NCBI RefSeq assembly: GCF_014198605.1
Contig: NZ_JACIHU010000016.1
Reading direction: 5' to 3' (one strand)
DNA: 64,000 bases
DNA from: Rhizobium etli_C
GTDB taxonomy: Bacteria > Pseudomonadota > Alphaproteobacteria > Rhizobiales > Rhizobiaceae
Part shown: in pieces, positions 46,507-54,311 of the stretch
How the letters are laid out: the number at the start of each line of letters is the position of its first letter
Numbering within the stretch: the stretch's first letter is position 1
Notes under the pieces: generated by a model
The model's input: only the letters and a program-made list of their open reading frames with translations
Database searches by the model: none
Told to the model about the DNA's origin: nothing
Translations under genes and position numbers: made by a program

Positions 46507-47742
46507 ATGTCCGCACCCTTTTCCATTGCTGTCACCGGCCAGTCGCTCATCCGTCATGATCTTCGAACGATCGGCGATCCACGGCTCGCTGAGATCGCCG
46601 AGATCCTCAAAGCAAGCGATGTTGCCTTCACCAATCTCGAGACGACTATCTATGGTCGTCATGGTGGATGGCCGCTCAAAGGCAGCTATTTCGGCGCTGC
46701 AGCGCCGGATGTCTTGGCGGCGTTGAAGGAGCTCGGTTTCAATAGCCTGGCTCTGGCGAACAACCATGCTTTCGATCTTGGACCGCCGGGGATCCTCTCG
46801 ACGCTGGAGGAGGTTGCGGCACACAATTTCCTGCATGCCGGCATCGGCCACAACAAGCATCATGCTTCCACGGCACAGAAAATGACGTTCGGATCCCGAA
46901 ATGTCGCGCTGATTGCCATGGATGCCGGGCCAGGCCCGTCTTTCATGTACGCCGAGGACGCAACTGAGGGCAGGATAGCAAGGCCCGGCATCAATAGTCT
47001 GAAAGTCTCCAGGGTATTCGACCTGGAAGCGGGAACATTCAACTTGCTTCGCTCCATTCAGGAGCGTCTTCTAAGTTCGCCCTTGGAGCGCGCGAATTAT
47101 GCCCAGCCAGAGGATCCGCCTGATCTTCATGGCCAAGACGAAATTGATTTCTATGGAACCGTGTTTCGCAGATCAGATGAGACCGCTCGCCGCATCGTCA
47201 TGGACCGGCACAGCGCCAGGGCTCACCTTTCGGCGATCGCGGAAGAAGCGGGCCGCGACACGCTCGTCATCGTGTATTTGCATCATCACCATTGGGAGCC
47301 GAACTGGCAGCAAGTCCCCGTCTGGGTCCGCGAATTTGCGCACGATTGCGTTAACGCGGGCGCAGGCCTCTTTGTCAGCCATGGCGCTCCGGTCCTTCAA
47401 GGGGTTGAGATATATCGGAATACGCCAATTTTCTACGGCCTTGGCAACTTCCTCTTCCATACGGAAAAGGACGAACAGGAATGGAGCCCGCCGGAAGTGT
47501 GGAGGAGCGTCATCGCGACCTGCAATTTTGGATCTAGCGGACAGCTGGAAAATGTACGCTTGCGTCCGATTGTGATCGGTGGAACCGAGGCATTATCGAA
47601 TCCTGCACGCGATCGCCTCCCCTTCCCTGTGCTCGCCGATGGCAGAATGGCGGCAGACATCCTTGACGATCTTGCCGACCGCAGTGCCGGTTTTGGCACT
47701 GTGCTTGACCGAGAGAAGAACGTTGGCCAGATCGCTTTTTAG
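46507..47742 (+). CDS. CapA-family (PgsA-like) metallophosphatase-type protein
   Basis: About 411 residues from the ATG at 46507 (MSAPFSIAVTGQSLIRHDLR); an upstream in-frame start (46468) adds 13 residues. The CapA fold shows DVAFTNLETTIYG, ELGFNSLALANNHAFDLGPP, GILSTLEEVAAHNFLHAGIG, LVIVYLHHHHWEPNW, LFVSHGAPVLQGVEIYRNTP and FYGLGNFLFHTEKD. The Asn/His residues that bind metals (NLE, NNHxxD, HxH, GHGxH variant SHGAP) are largely kept. No signal peptide or membrane anchor, unlike capsule CapA, so it is cytoplasmic. Position after the importer suggests it acts on the imported compound, perhaps a gamma-glutamyl or peptide-like substrate. Confidence 0.85.
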   Translation: MSAPFSIAVTGQSLIRHDLRTIGDPRLAEIAEILKASDVAFTNLETTIYGRHGGWPLKGSYFGAAAPDVLAALKELGFNSLALANNHAFDLGPPGILSTLEEVAAHNFLHAGIGHNKHHASTAQKMTFGSRNVALIAMDAGPGPSFMYAEDATEGRIARPGINSLKVSRVFDLEAGTFNLLRSIQERLLSSPLERANYAQPEDPPDLHGQDEIDFYGTVFRRSDETARRIVMDRHSARAHLSAIAEEAGRDTLVIVYLHHHHWEPNWQQVPVWVREFAHDCVNAGAGLFVSHGAPVLQGVEIYRNTPIFYGLGNFLFHTEKDEQEWSPPEVWRSVIATCNFGSSGQLENVRLRPIVIGGTEALSNPARDRLPFPVLADGRMAADILDDLADRSAGFGTVLDREKNVGQIAF

Positions 47743-47813
47743 AACCTGCAGTATGCGGCGATAACTCTACGAACCGCTGACCAATTTTTGCGGCCGCGCT
47801 CTTGTTGGTCTTT

Positions 47814-48299
47814 TTATGGGGAAACGTCCTTGTGTTCTTCCATCTCTTCATCGACAATCGAGCTGACGAGGGCAACGACCCGGCTGCGCACACGCGGAGA
47901 AAGGAGCAAAACGTCGTCTATCAGACGCCGTCCCTCCGCCGTGGATATGTAGGCAATCTTCCCATCGATCTCTGTTATGAATTGCTGGCCCTGAGTGGTT
48001 TCGGGATCTGGAAGGCCTTCGAAAAACCTCGAAACCGGGATCTTGAGGCAATTGGCAAGCTCGTAGAGCATCGAAGCGCTGACGCGGTTCTTACCGCTTT
48101 CATATTTTTGTACCTGCTGCAAACTCACCCCGATGCCGGCGCCGAGATCCCCTAGGGAGACATTCGACTGCATTCGGCGGATACGGATTTGCTGTCCGAC
48201 ATGCCGATCGACTGGATGTACCGACTCGCGTGCAACATCCGACTGTTTGGCTTGCGCAGGTCTCGAAGTCCGAACCTGGGCTGCTACATAGCGCTTCAT
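47814..48299 (-). CDS. XRE-family transcriptional regulator
   Basis: About 161 residues from the ATG at 48299 (MKRYVAAQVRTSRPAQAKQS); a start at 48356 would add 19. The HTH lies at about 35-90 (VGQQIRIRRMQSNVSLGDLG, IGVSLQQVQKYESGKNRVSA), followed by LYELANCLKIPVSRFFEGL and a helical C-terminal part (GRRLIDDVLLLSPRVRSRVV). This layout is common among rhizobial regulators of unknown target. It converges on the CapA gene. Confidence 0.92.
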   Translation of the reverse strand: MKRYVAAQVRTSRPAQAKQSDVARESVHPVDRHVGQQIRIRRMQSNVSLGDLGAGIGVSLQQVQKYESGKNRVSASMLYELANCLKIPVSRFFEGLPDPETTQGQQFITEIDGKIAYISTAEGRRLIDDVLLLSPRVRSRVVALVSSIVDEEMEEHKDVSP

Positions 48300-48430
48300 G
48301 GTGGTCACCCCGATGGAGAGTTTCACGCGGTGCGCCCCCGCTGAAAACTCGCTCAACCCACTGATCGGGGAGTTAGAACACCGTGCTAGACGGCCCTGTG
48401 GCCTTTAGTTCCGAGGAACCTGGACATACG

Positions 48431-48467
48431 CCACAGGCTCCTCGACCGAAGGTCAAGGAGCCTGTGG
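48431..48467. terminator. Strong 37-nt inverted repeat
   Basis: CCACAGGCTCCTCGACC-GAA-GGTCAAGGAGCCTGTGG pairs over 17 positions with two mismatches. It lacks a T run on either side, so it may be a factor-dependent or bidirectional terminator, or an operator. It lies upstream of the XRE gene and beyond the 3' end of the 472-residue gene, both minus-strand. Confidence 0.5.
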
Positions 48468-48680
48468 TGCCGAATCGGCCGACACCAACCGCTAACAGGG
48501 GGTTCTAATCCCCAAGGCAGCGCGTACTGCCTCGCTGCGAAACCTAGTTGAAATCCGCCCGCCGCGCAACCGAATTCTTTACAAGATTCAATAGCTTCGC
48601 TTTACGCGCGGACACTTGTCTCAAAAGCGAGAGGTCACGCTTCGGGCGGTAAAGTGGACAGAAAACCAAAGGAGGTGCGA

Positions 48681-50099
48681 TCAGCGGAACGCCCATTGCG
48701 AGGAGTGTCTGCCCACCCTCCGGGAGGAGTATGCCACCGCAAGCTCCGCCCATAGGGGGTCCTGGGTGAAGCTGGAAAAGGGCCCGCAAGCGTCGATAAT
48801 GCTCATCTTGCCGAACTGCTCGAGAAGCGTTGCAATACCCCCGCGGCTAACTGCATTCAGCAGCGAAAACGGCTCGCACGGCGAGGAGATGATGCGATGG
48901 CCCCAAACCCCCGGCCGTTCGTCCTTTGACAGTGCGTTGAGAAGCTGTGTGTCACGATGGTTGTTCCTCAACGCCTCGCAGAATGCCCAGCGCATCAACG
49001 GATAATAGATCGTATGCCGACTTCCACCCAGGACACGCACGCCAGGCAGGATCGACGTTACGATGAACATCAGCAGAAGGTTCGGAACGATCCGGCCAGT
49101 TCTCAGGGCCTCCACAAGACTTGGCGGCGAGAATTCAACACAGACATCATCTGTCTCCTTCGACCGGAGGACCCTGCCATCCAGCCAAAGTGGAAAAAGC
49201 CGCCCTTCAATGCAGCCCCAGAAAAAATGCGTCGAGTTTTTCAGCCAGCCTCGCCAAGCCGTGTCAGCGAGTTGATCGATGCAATGGATGAGGCGCATCG
49301 CGAATGCTCGGTCCTCGATCAACGAGGCTCGCAGCCAGGACCGGCCATCGGAAAGGTGGTCCGCGACCAGATCGGCAACGTCGCTATCGTCAAGCTGAAG
49401 AAAGTCCACCTGGCTGTCAGAATACCGCTTCCAGAGGCAAAGATTTGCCGCTTTGATCGCCTCTGCCGCCGACTGGAATTCGCCAAGAGGCAAAAGGTCT
49501 CGCAAGCAGGAAATTGCCTCCGAGTCATGACCGGGCCTGTCGACGTTTTGAAGATGGAATCTGTAGCAGCCGTTTCTGCCAAGAATGCTGTAGGGGATCA
49601 TTTTGCTGCGCGACAGGCCGAAGACATTGACTGCATCGCCATCGACGTGGAGCCAGGCCGGACCCTTGCGACCGCGTTCCACGAACTTCACTGTCGAGCA
49701 AGCGTAGGAGATATAGGATGTCCTGCCATGCGCGCGAAGTCCCATCAGGGAGAACAGATGGGTGTAAAAGGCGTCAGGCTCGATCAACAGGTGGAGGTGG
49801 GGGCCACACTGCAGCACCGGAGCGACTTCGATTTCGGTTTGAAAGCGCGTCACGGCCCCTGCTGAATAACCCTGACGTTGCGCGACGGCCGCCACGCGTG
49901 ACCGCAATAGAGACATTGCCTGGCTTCGCGCGACGCAGCCCGATTGATCCGATCCAACCGAGAAAGCCGCCTTTGCGTAGTCGTTCAGCGATGCCTGCTC
50001 AAACTGACGCAACCAAGGGAATAATTCAAAAATGAGGGTCAACACCTCACCTTTTGAAACCAGGTCGCTATTGGGCGACGTCTCCATCCTCAGACGCAC
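48681..50099 (-). CDS. Hypothetical 472-residue protein coupled to an MFS exporter
   Basis: No family is recognised. The sequence is cytoplasmic in character, with no signal peptide or membrane segment. Distinctive stretches are APVLQCGPHLHLLIEPDAFY, GRTSYISYACSTVKFVERGR, KGPAWLHVDGDAVNVFGLSR, and LPGVRVLGGSRHTIYYPLMR near the C-terminus. The start overlaps the end of the MFS gene by about 10 nt, so the two are translationally coupled. A second ATG is four codons in. A role in making or loading the exported compound is inferred from position only. About 320 bases downstream (48357-48680) carry no gene, only the hairpin at 48431. Confidence 0.8.
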   Translation of the reverse strand: MRLRMETSPNSDLVSKGEVLTLIFELFPWLRQFEQASLNDYAKAAFSVGSDQSGCVARSQAMSLLRSRVAAVAQRQGYSAGAVTRFQTEIEVAPVLQCGPHLHLLIEPDAFYTHLFSLMGLRAHGRTSYISYACSTVKFVERGRKGPAWLHVDGDAVNVFGLSRSKMIPYSILGRNGCYRFHLQNVDRPGHDSEAISCLRDLLPLGEFQSAAEAIKAANLCLWKRYSDSQVDFLQLDDSDVADLVADHLSDGRSWLRASLIEDRAFAMRLIHCIDQLADTAWRGWLKNSTHFFWGCIEGRLFPLWLDGRVLRSKETDDVCVEFSPPSLVEALRTGRIVPNLLLMFIVTSILPGVRVLGGSRHTIYYPLMRWAFCEALRNNHRDTQLLNALSKDERPGVWGHRIISSPCEPFSLLNAVSRGGIATLLEQFGKMSIIDACGPFSSFTQDPLWAELAVAYSSRRVGRHSSQWAFR

Positions 50100-51346
50100 C
50101 GGCTTTCCACCGGCGCTCCCCGATCCATGTTAAAGTGAAAGAAGAGCGCGACGGTCACCATCAGCGCCCCGAAGAGGCCGAAAATCCCCGAAGGTGGAAT
50201 TGCGTCTCCGATCGTCCCGATGATGCCATACGCAAGAAGCCCTATCGAAACACAGATCGTGTGGATCTGGCTTCGCGCCCGCCCCAACATGTCAATCGAA
50301 ACAGTCGATTGAACCCGTACATCGATCAGGATCCGCGTGACATTGTAGCAGAAGCCAAGCAACACCAGTTGAACGAGCGCGGACAAAAAGCTCTGGAAAA
50401 CAGGAAAGCCCAACAGAACAATGCCAGCAAGCGCCGCCTGGAAGAGGATGCTTTGTCGTCGCGAACGCGCCCTTCTGAGAAGAAGGGTTGAACAGCCCGC
50501 AATCGAACCGAGGGCCCAACCTGCCTCGAGATAACCGAACTCTAGCGCCGACCCCTTGAGTTCGCGAGTGACATATGCGGCGCCCAATACACTCACAAGC
50601 ATGCCCATCGCATAGGTCAACGCATACATGACGGCGATGGTCTTCAGTGGGTGAACGACGAAGGTCGTCGGCAACAGATCCATCCGACGAATGCTCTTTG
50701 CCTGCAAATCCGATCGAGAACGAGAAGGCGGCTGTCGGCCGAGCAGTGCCAGCAGCCCCAACAGTGATAGGCCGAAAAAGGCGCCAGGCAAGATCGACGT
50801 CAGATTCATCCCGATGGCGGTTAAGCTGTACCCGGTGACGATAGCGGCGATGAGATTGCCCGCCTGCATCGCAATATAAGACGCCGAATTGAATGAAGTG
50901 AGGTTCTTAGGACGCACGATGTCTGGAATGATGGCCTGCAGCGCAGTCGAATAGGTTCTGTCGATGAACGCGAAGATGGTCCACGATAGGCAAAGAACAC
51001 TAAGTGGGTCACCGAACATGAGACCAATACCCGTTGAAAATATGAGGATCAACCTTGATAAATCGCAAGCGATACAGACGAAGCGACGATCAAATCGATC
51101 AACTAGAACGCCGCCAACGTTGCTGGTGAGCAACTCGGCGGCACTGCCGAGCGCCAAAAGGATGGCGAGAGCGCTCGCGCTCTTGCTGACATCTGTCGCA
51201 ACCCATGCCGCCAGCACGAAGTAGACATTCCGGCCAGTGGCCGACGCCAGAACACAGAAGAGATAGATGCCGCGAGAGGCATAACACCCTATGCCGCTGC
51301 TTTTTGTTGCGCCCACTTCATCCACACTCCCTACTGGCAGGTTCAT
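50090..51346 (-). CDS. MFS transporter (EntS-like exporter family)
   Basis: A 418-residue protein with about 12 membrane segments (NVYFVLAAWVATDVSKSASA; LAILLALGSAAELLTSNVGG; MNLTSILPGAFFGLSLLGLL; TIAVMYALTYAMGMLVSVLG; QILFQAALAGIVLLGFPVFQ-like). The A-loop GGVLVDRFDRRFV is typical. This branch exports siderophores and other small molecules. It lies between the 472-residue gene and an AraC regulator, all minus-strand, which suggests export of a product made by the neighbours. Confidence 0.9.
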   Translation of the reverse strand: MNLPVGSVDEVGATKSSGIGCYASRGIYLFCVLASATGRNVYFVLAAWVATDVSKSASALAILLALGSAAELLTSNVGGVLVDRFDRRFVCIACDLSRLILIFSTGIGLMFGDPLSVLCLSWTIFAFIDRTYSTALQAIIPDIVRPKNLTSFNSASYIAMQAGNLIAAIVTGYSLTAIGMNLTSILPGAFFGLSLLGLLALLGRQPPSRSRSDLQAKSIRRMDLLPTTFVVHPLKTIAVMYALTYAMGMLVSVLGAAYVTRELKGSALEFGYLEAGWALGSIAGCSTLLLRRARSRRQSILFQAALAGIVLLGFPVFQSFLSALVQLVLLGFCYNVTRILIDVRVQSTVSIDMLGRARSQIHTICVSIGLLAYGIIGTIGDAIPPSGIFGLFGALMVTVALFFHFNMDRGAPVESRCV

Positions 51347-51417
51347 GGGGACATGCTATTCTTCTGAAGAGCTGGCGGCTTTCACGAATTTGATATTATC
51401 TCTAGTTCAGAACCAGG

Positions 51418-52302
51418 CTACTCCTTCCAGAGCGCCCGGTACTCGGCAGGGGAAAATCCCGTCTCTCGGCGAAATCTGGTCGAGAGGTGGCTCCCGCTGG
51501 AGTAGCCACAGGCGATGGCGATCTCGGTCACGCTGATCGCAGTCGTGCGGAGAAGGTCGGTCACGCGTTCAAGACGGCGTTGGTTATAGAAGCCATAGGG
51601 CGTCGAGCCTTGCGACTGCTTGAAAGCGCGGGAAAAATGCTCGTAGGTCAATCCCGCCTCTTCAGCCAGAGCGCGCACGCTTGGAGGTCGATCGATGTGA
51701 GCTTCAATCCGCCCTATCACGCGCTTGAGAACGGTAGGCGACAATCCTCCTCGAGACAATCTGCCAGATGTGCCGGAGCGGCGCTGCAGAAGTCCGAAGA
51801 TAGCCGCGAGATGCCCTTCCACGATCACACTCCCCATGGAATCGTCGTGTGAAAGTTCTCCGGCAATCTGCCGCGCCAAGCATTGGATCGGCAGATCTCT
51901 AAATCCAAGCTCCGGACGCAAGGTGCCGACGCGCGGCAGCTTAGTCGTGAGGTTTGAAAAAAAATCCTGCGTCACGGTTATCATAAGATAACAACCCTCA
52001 GCATCCCCTTCATCCCAACCGCTCCAGTGGCAACCGGGCGGAATGTAAACAAGCGAGCCGTCTGGACGCGGACTGAACTCGACTCTTCGTCCGTCCAGAA
52101 AGTTTTCGCCGGATGCCGCCGTACCCCTTATGTTGAGGAAGATCAGGTGGTCATCCGCGACAACGTCGATAACCTGTCGCCCGAGACTGCGCCGGCGAAC
52201 GACATCTGCGCGGGCATGGCTCCAATGGCCTTGCTGGTGAAGGATGATCTCCCCTTGTGACTTCTTCATCCTCTCGGGGTGAATTGATGGAATGATCCCC
52301 AC
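51418..52302 (-). CDS. AraC-family transcriptional regulator
   Basis: A 294-residue protein. The variable N-terminal sensing domain (GSLVYIPPGCHWSGWDEGDA) is cupin-like. The C-terminal double HTH lies at about 190-290 (LKRVIGRIEAHIDRPPSVRA, LAEEAGLTYEHFSRAFKQSQ, then ITEIAIACGYSSGSHLSTRF, RRETGFSPAEYRALW). The 52302 start is a GTG with GGGAG upstream; an ATG at 52269 is an alternative. It is divergent from the methyltransferase-like gene at 52559 and sits upstream of the MFS gene, so it probably controls both directions. Confidence 0.92.
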   Translation of the reverse strand: MGIIPSIHPERMKKSQGEIILHQQGHWSHARADVVRRRSLGRQVIDVVADDHLIFLNIRGTAASGENFLDGRRVEFSPRPDGSLVYIPPGCHWSGWDEGDAEGCYLMITVTQDFFSNLTTKLPRVGTLRPELGFRDLPIQCLARQIAGELSHDDSMGSVIVEGHLAAIFGLLQRRSGTSGRLSRGGLSPTVLKRVIGRIEAHIDRPPSVRALAEEAGLTYEHFSRAFKQSQGSTPYGFYNQRRLERVTDLLRTTAISVTEIAIACGYSSGSHLSTRFRRETGFSPAEYRALWKE

Positions 52303-52389
52303 TCGACAGCTGCTCCCTTGAAAAACCGGTGTGTTAGCGACCCTACCTCACCCCAAGTTGTCAACAAGCCAGGCTTTAACCTCAGGTCG

Positions 52390-52409
52390 AATTTCATGTC
52401 AATTTCATG
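52390..52409. promoter_or_regulatory. Tandem AATTTCATG repeats, candidate AraC-type site
   Basis: AATTTCATG occurs twice with an 11-bp period (52390-52398 and 52401-52409) in the 256-bp divergent promoter region between the AraC gene and the gene at 52559. Direct repeats one helical turn apart are common for AraC-type binding sites. Confidence 0.4.
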
Positions 52410-52558
52410 AAAACCAATCAAAATCGTGGATGCGAAAACATGACGTTCGCGATCATCTTCTGCCGACATCATCGCTGACGGCACAATCTTTTCGGGATGC
52501 GCGATTTCCCTCCTGAATCCCAACAACGCGATGGTGCGAGAGAAAGGCAGGCTTTCGC

Positions 52559-53572
52559 ATGCGTGAATTTGCCGACTTCATTGAGGAGTGCGACTGCGCC
52601 CCGCGCCTTAACGAGCTTTCTGAGTTTTTTTCGACCACCGCATCCGGTGAGGCCGGAATGCCTATCCGTCCGCCTGAGCTCGATCGCCGCTTGTTCCCAG
52701 TGGACATGACGTTCAGGCGCTTTTCAGCCCTTCATCCGCTGCGCCAAGGTCCATTCGATAAGCACTACTTGAGCAGCATACCCTACCGCCTCGAAGAGGA
52801 GTGCCGCATAGGCGGCGCGATCCTCAAATACGCGCGGGCCAGAAAGGGTCAACTGCAACTCTACACGCTAGGTACAGCCGAGGGGACGATGGCTCGTGTG
52901 ATCGGCGAACTTGGCAAGGGCAGGATAGAAACACTGTCATGCAGTCCCAACGTCGAGAACCTTAGAAGCTTCTATGCCTATGGCGTTCCTCCTCATGCCA
53001 TGTTTTTTCACGGACCATTTCATCATCTGACATCGCAAAGGGTCCAAGAAGACGTGGAGCTCCGAAAGTTTGGCAGCGGTTTCGATATCATCCTCGAGGA
53101 CACGACTTTCCAGATGTATTCGCCAAATCGCTTCGATCAGATCCGTTTCGTCTCGCAGCATCTCAAGACCAACGGGCTCTTCATGTTCGTCGAGAAGTTC
53201 AGGCATGAAGACGACGAGGAATATCGCCGGCGGGAACGCCAGAAGGACCATAGCTTCAAAGCTCGCTTCTTCAGCGCGTCAGATATTCGCGCGAAGGAAG
53301 AGACGGTGCTGACGCGAATGGATCGAAACGAAGTCACCCTTTCGGAGATGAGCGAAACACTACGCCGGTTCTTTGGACACTCATTCGTCACCTGGAACAG
53401 CGGCAATTTCTACACGCTTGTCTCCAGCAACAGTCAGCAGAATCTCGACCTGTTCCTATCGAAGCTGTCCCCACCCGCGATTCCGGCAGAATATGTCTAT
53501 GCGGACCTTCCTTACCGCCTTTACCCGGAATCCGAAGCAAGGCGGCTATCGGGGCGATCCTGGACCCTTTAG
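52559..53572 (+). CDS. Possible SAM-dependent methyltransferase-like protein
   Basis: A 337-residue protein; AAAGGCAGG lies 8 nt before the ATG. A Rossmann-like centre starts near residue 100 with LYTLGTAEGTMARVIGELGK, resembling a methyltransferase motif I, followed by FDIILEDTTFQMY (motif-IV-like) and VSQHLKTNGLFMFVEKF. The N- and C-terminal regions match nothing known to me. Family assignment is by fold pattern only. It probably works with the neighbouring 156-residue protein and the AraC/MFS/472-residue set on the other strand. Confidence 0.6.
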   Translation: MREFADFIEECDCAPRLNELSEFFSTTASGEAGMPIRPPELDRRLFPVDMTFRRFSALHPLRQGPFDKHYLSSIPYRLEEECRIGGAILKYARARKGQLQLYTLGTAEGTMARVIGELGKGRIETLSCSPNVENLRSFYAYGVPPHAMFFHGPFHHLTSQRVQEDVELRKFGSGFDIILEDTTFQMYSPNRFDQIRFVSQHLKTNGLFMFVEKFRHEDDEEYRRRERQKDHSFKARFFSASDIRAKEETVLTRMDRNEVTLSEMSETLRRFFGHSFVTWNSGNFYTLVSSNSQQNLDLFLSKLSPPAIPAEYVYADLPYRLYPESEARRLSGRSWTL

Positions 53573-53735
53573 CGGCTCCTCATCTTCACCGTCGCGTGAG
53601 CGCAACTGCGTCACGTCTTCACGAGCCTCAACTGGAACAACGTTCGCGTCAGCAGAAAGCGCTCCATCACGTTGAGCAGCCCTCAGCGCTTTGCCATCTC
53701 GAAAAGCCCTTTTTCTCCAAACAGGCAGGAACAGC

Positions 53736-54206
53736 ATGAAGAAATCGATTGGCGAAGTCCATCACTTCGTTGAGCTGAGCCCGCCGGGCAACGCGCATCT
53801 GGTCCTGCCACGAGCGCCATCATTCGCGGATGAGGAAGATGTTCCAAAGTGCGTACACGTCGCCGAAGCGTGTGTCGCTATCTCGCGCACGCAGCACGTT
53901 GCCGACAAGATCTGCACGCAAATCGAGGACTTCTACCAATCCCTCGTCTCCGTGGGACCTGACAGGTTTCTAGCTTTCGAAGGTGGAGGCGCGATCATAA
54001 GGCCGACAAGTGAAAGCTTGTTCTTCAGGGTCTCAGCGCGAGACCACGTCACCTTCTGTGGCATCCGCGCGCTGCTGGAAGCAGGCTTGTTTCTGGCCAC
54101 GTCCGTGTCCGAGGGGGCTATAGAGTGGCGTCACGCAGACGACACGCGATCTGGTGAGACCTGCAATCGCCTCCACAACGACCGCTGCGGAAGCGACGAA
54201 CAATAG
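53736..54206 (+). CDS. Hypothetical 156-residue protein downstream of methyltransferase-like gene
   Basis: Starts at the ATG at 53736 (MKKSIGEVHHFVELSPPGNA), preceded by AGGAACAGC; a longer frame from 53691 is less likely. It has a mixed alpha/beta composition (FLAFEGGGAIIRPTSESLFF, RVSARDHVTFCGIRALLEAG) and no signal peptide. Family unknown. The gap of 163 nt to the preceding gene still allows co-transcription. Confidence 0.65.
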   Translation: MKKSIGEVHHFVELSPPGNAHLVLPRAPSFADEEDVPKCVHVAEACVAISRTQHVADKICTQIEDFYQSLVSVGPDRFLAFEGGGAIIRPTSESLFFRVSARDHVTFCGIRALLEAGLFLATSVSEGAIEWRHADDTRSGETCNRLHNDRCGSDEQ

Positions 54207-54311
54207 CTTCGTCCAACTTCGCCACCCAAAGGAAAATCGATCTCGGGACAATCAGGTCGTAGTGCTTTTCCAATCTACCAACCATTTCGTCACCCCGCTT
54301 TTCTTCGAGTC

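Noticed and set aside
48899..49865. 302-residue plus-strand frame
   Set aside because: It mirrors the 472-residue minus-strand gene, which is coupled to the MFS gene and has the better start.
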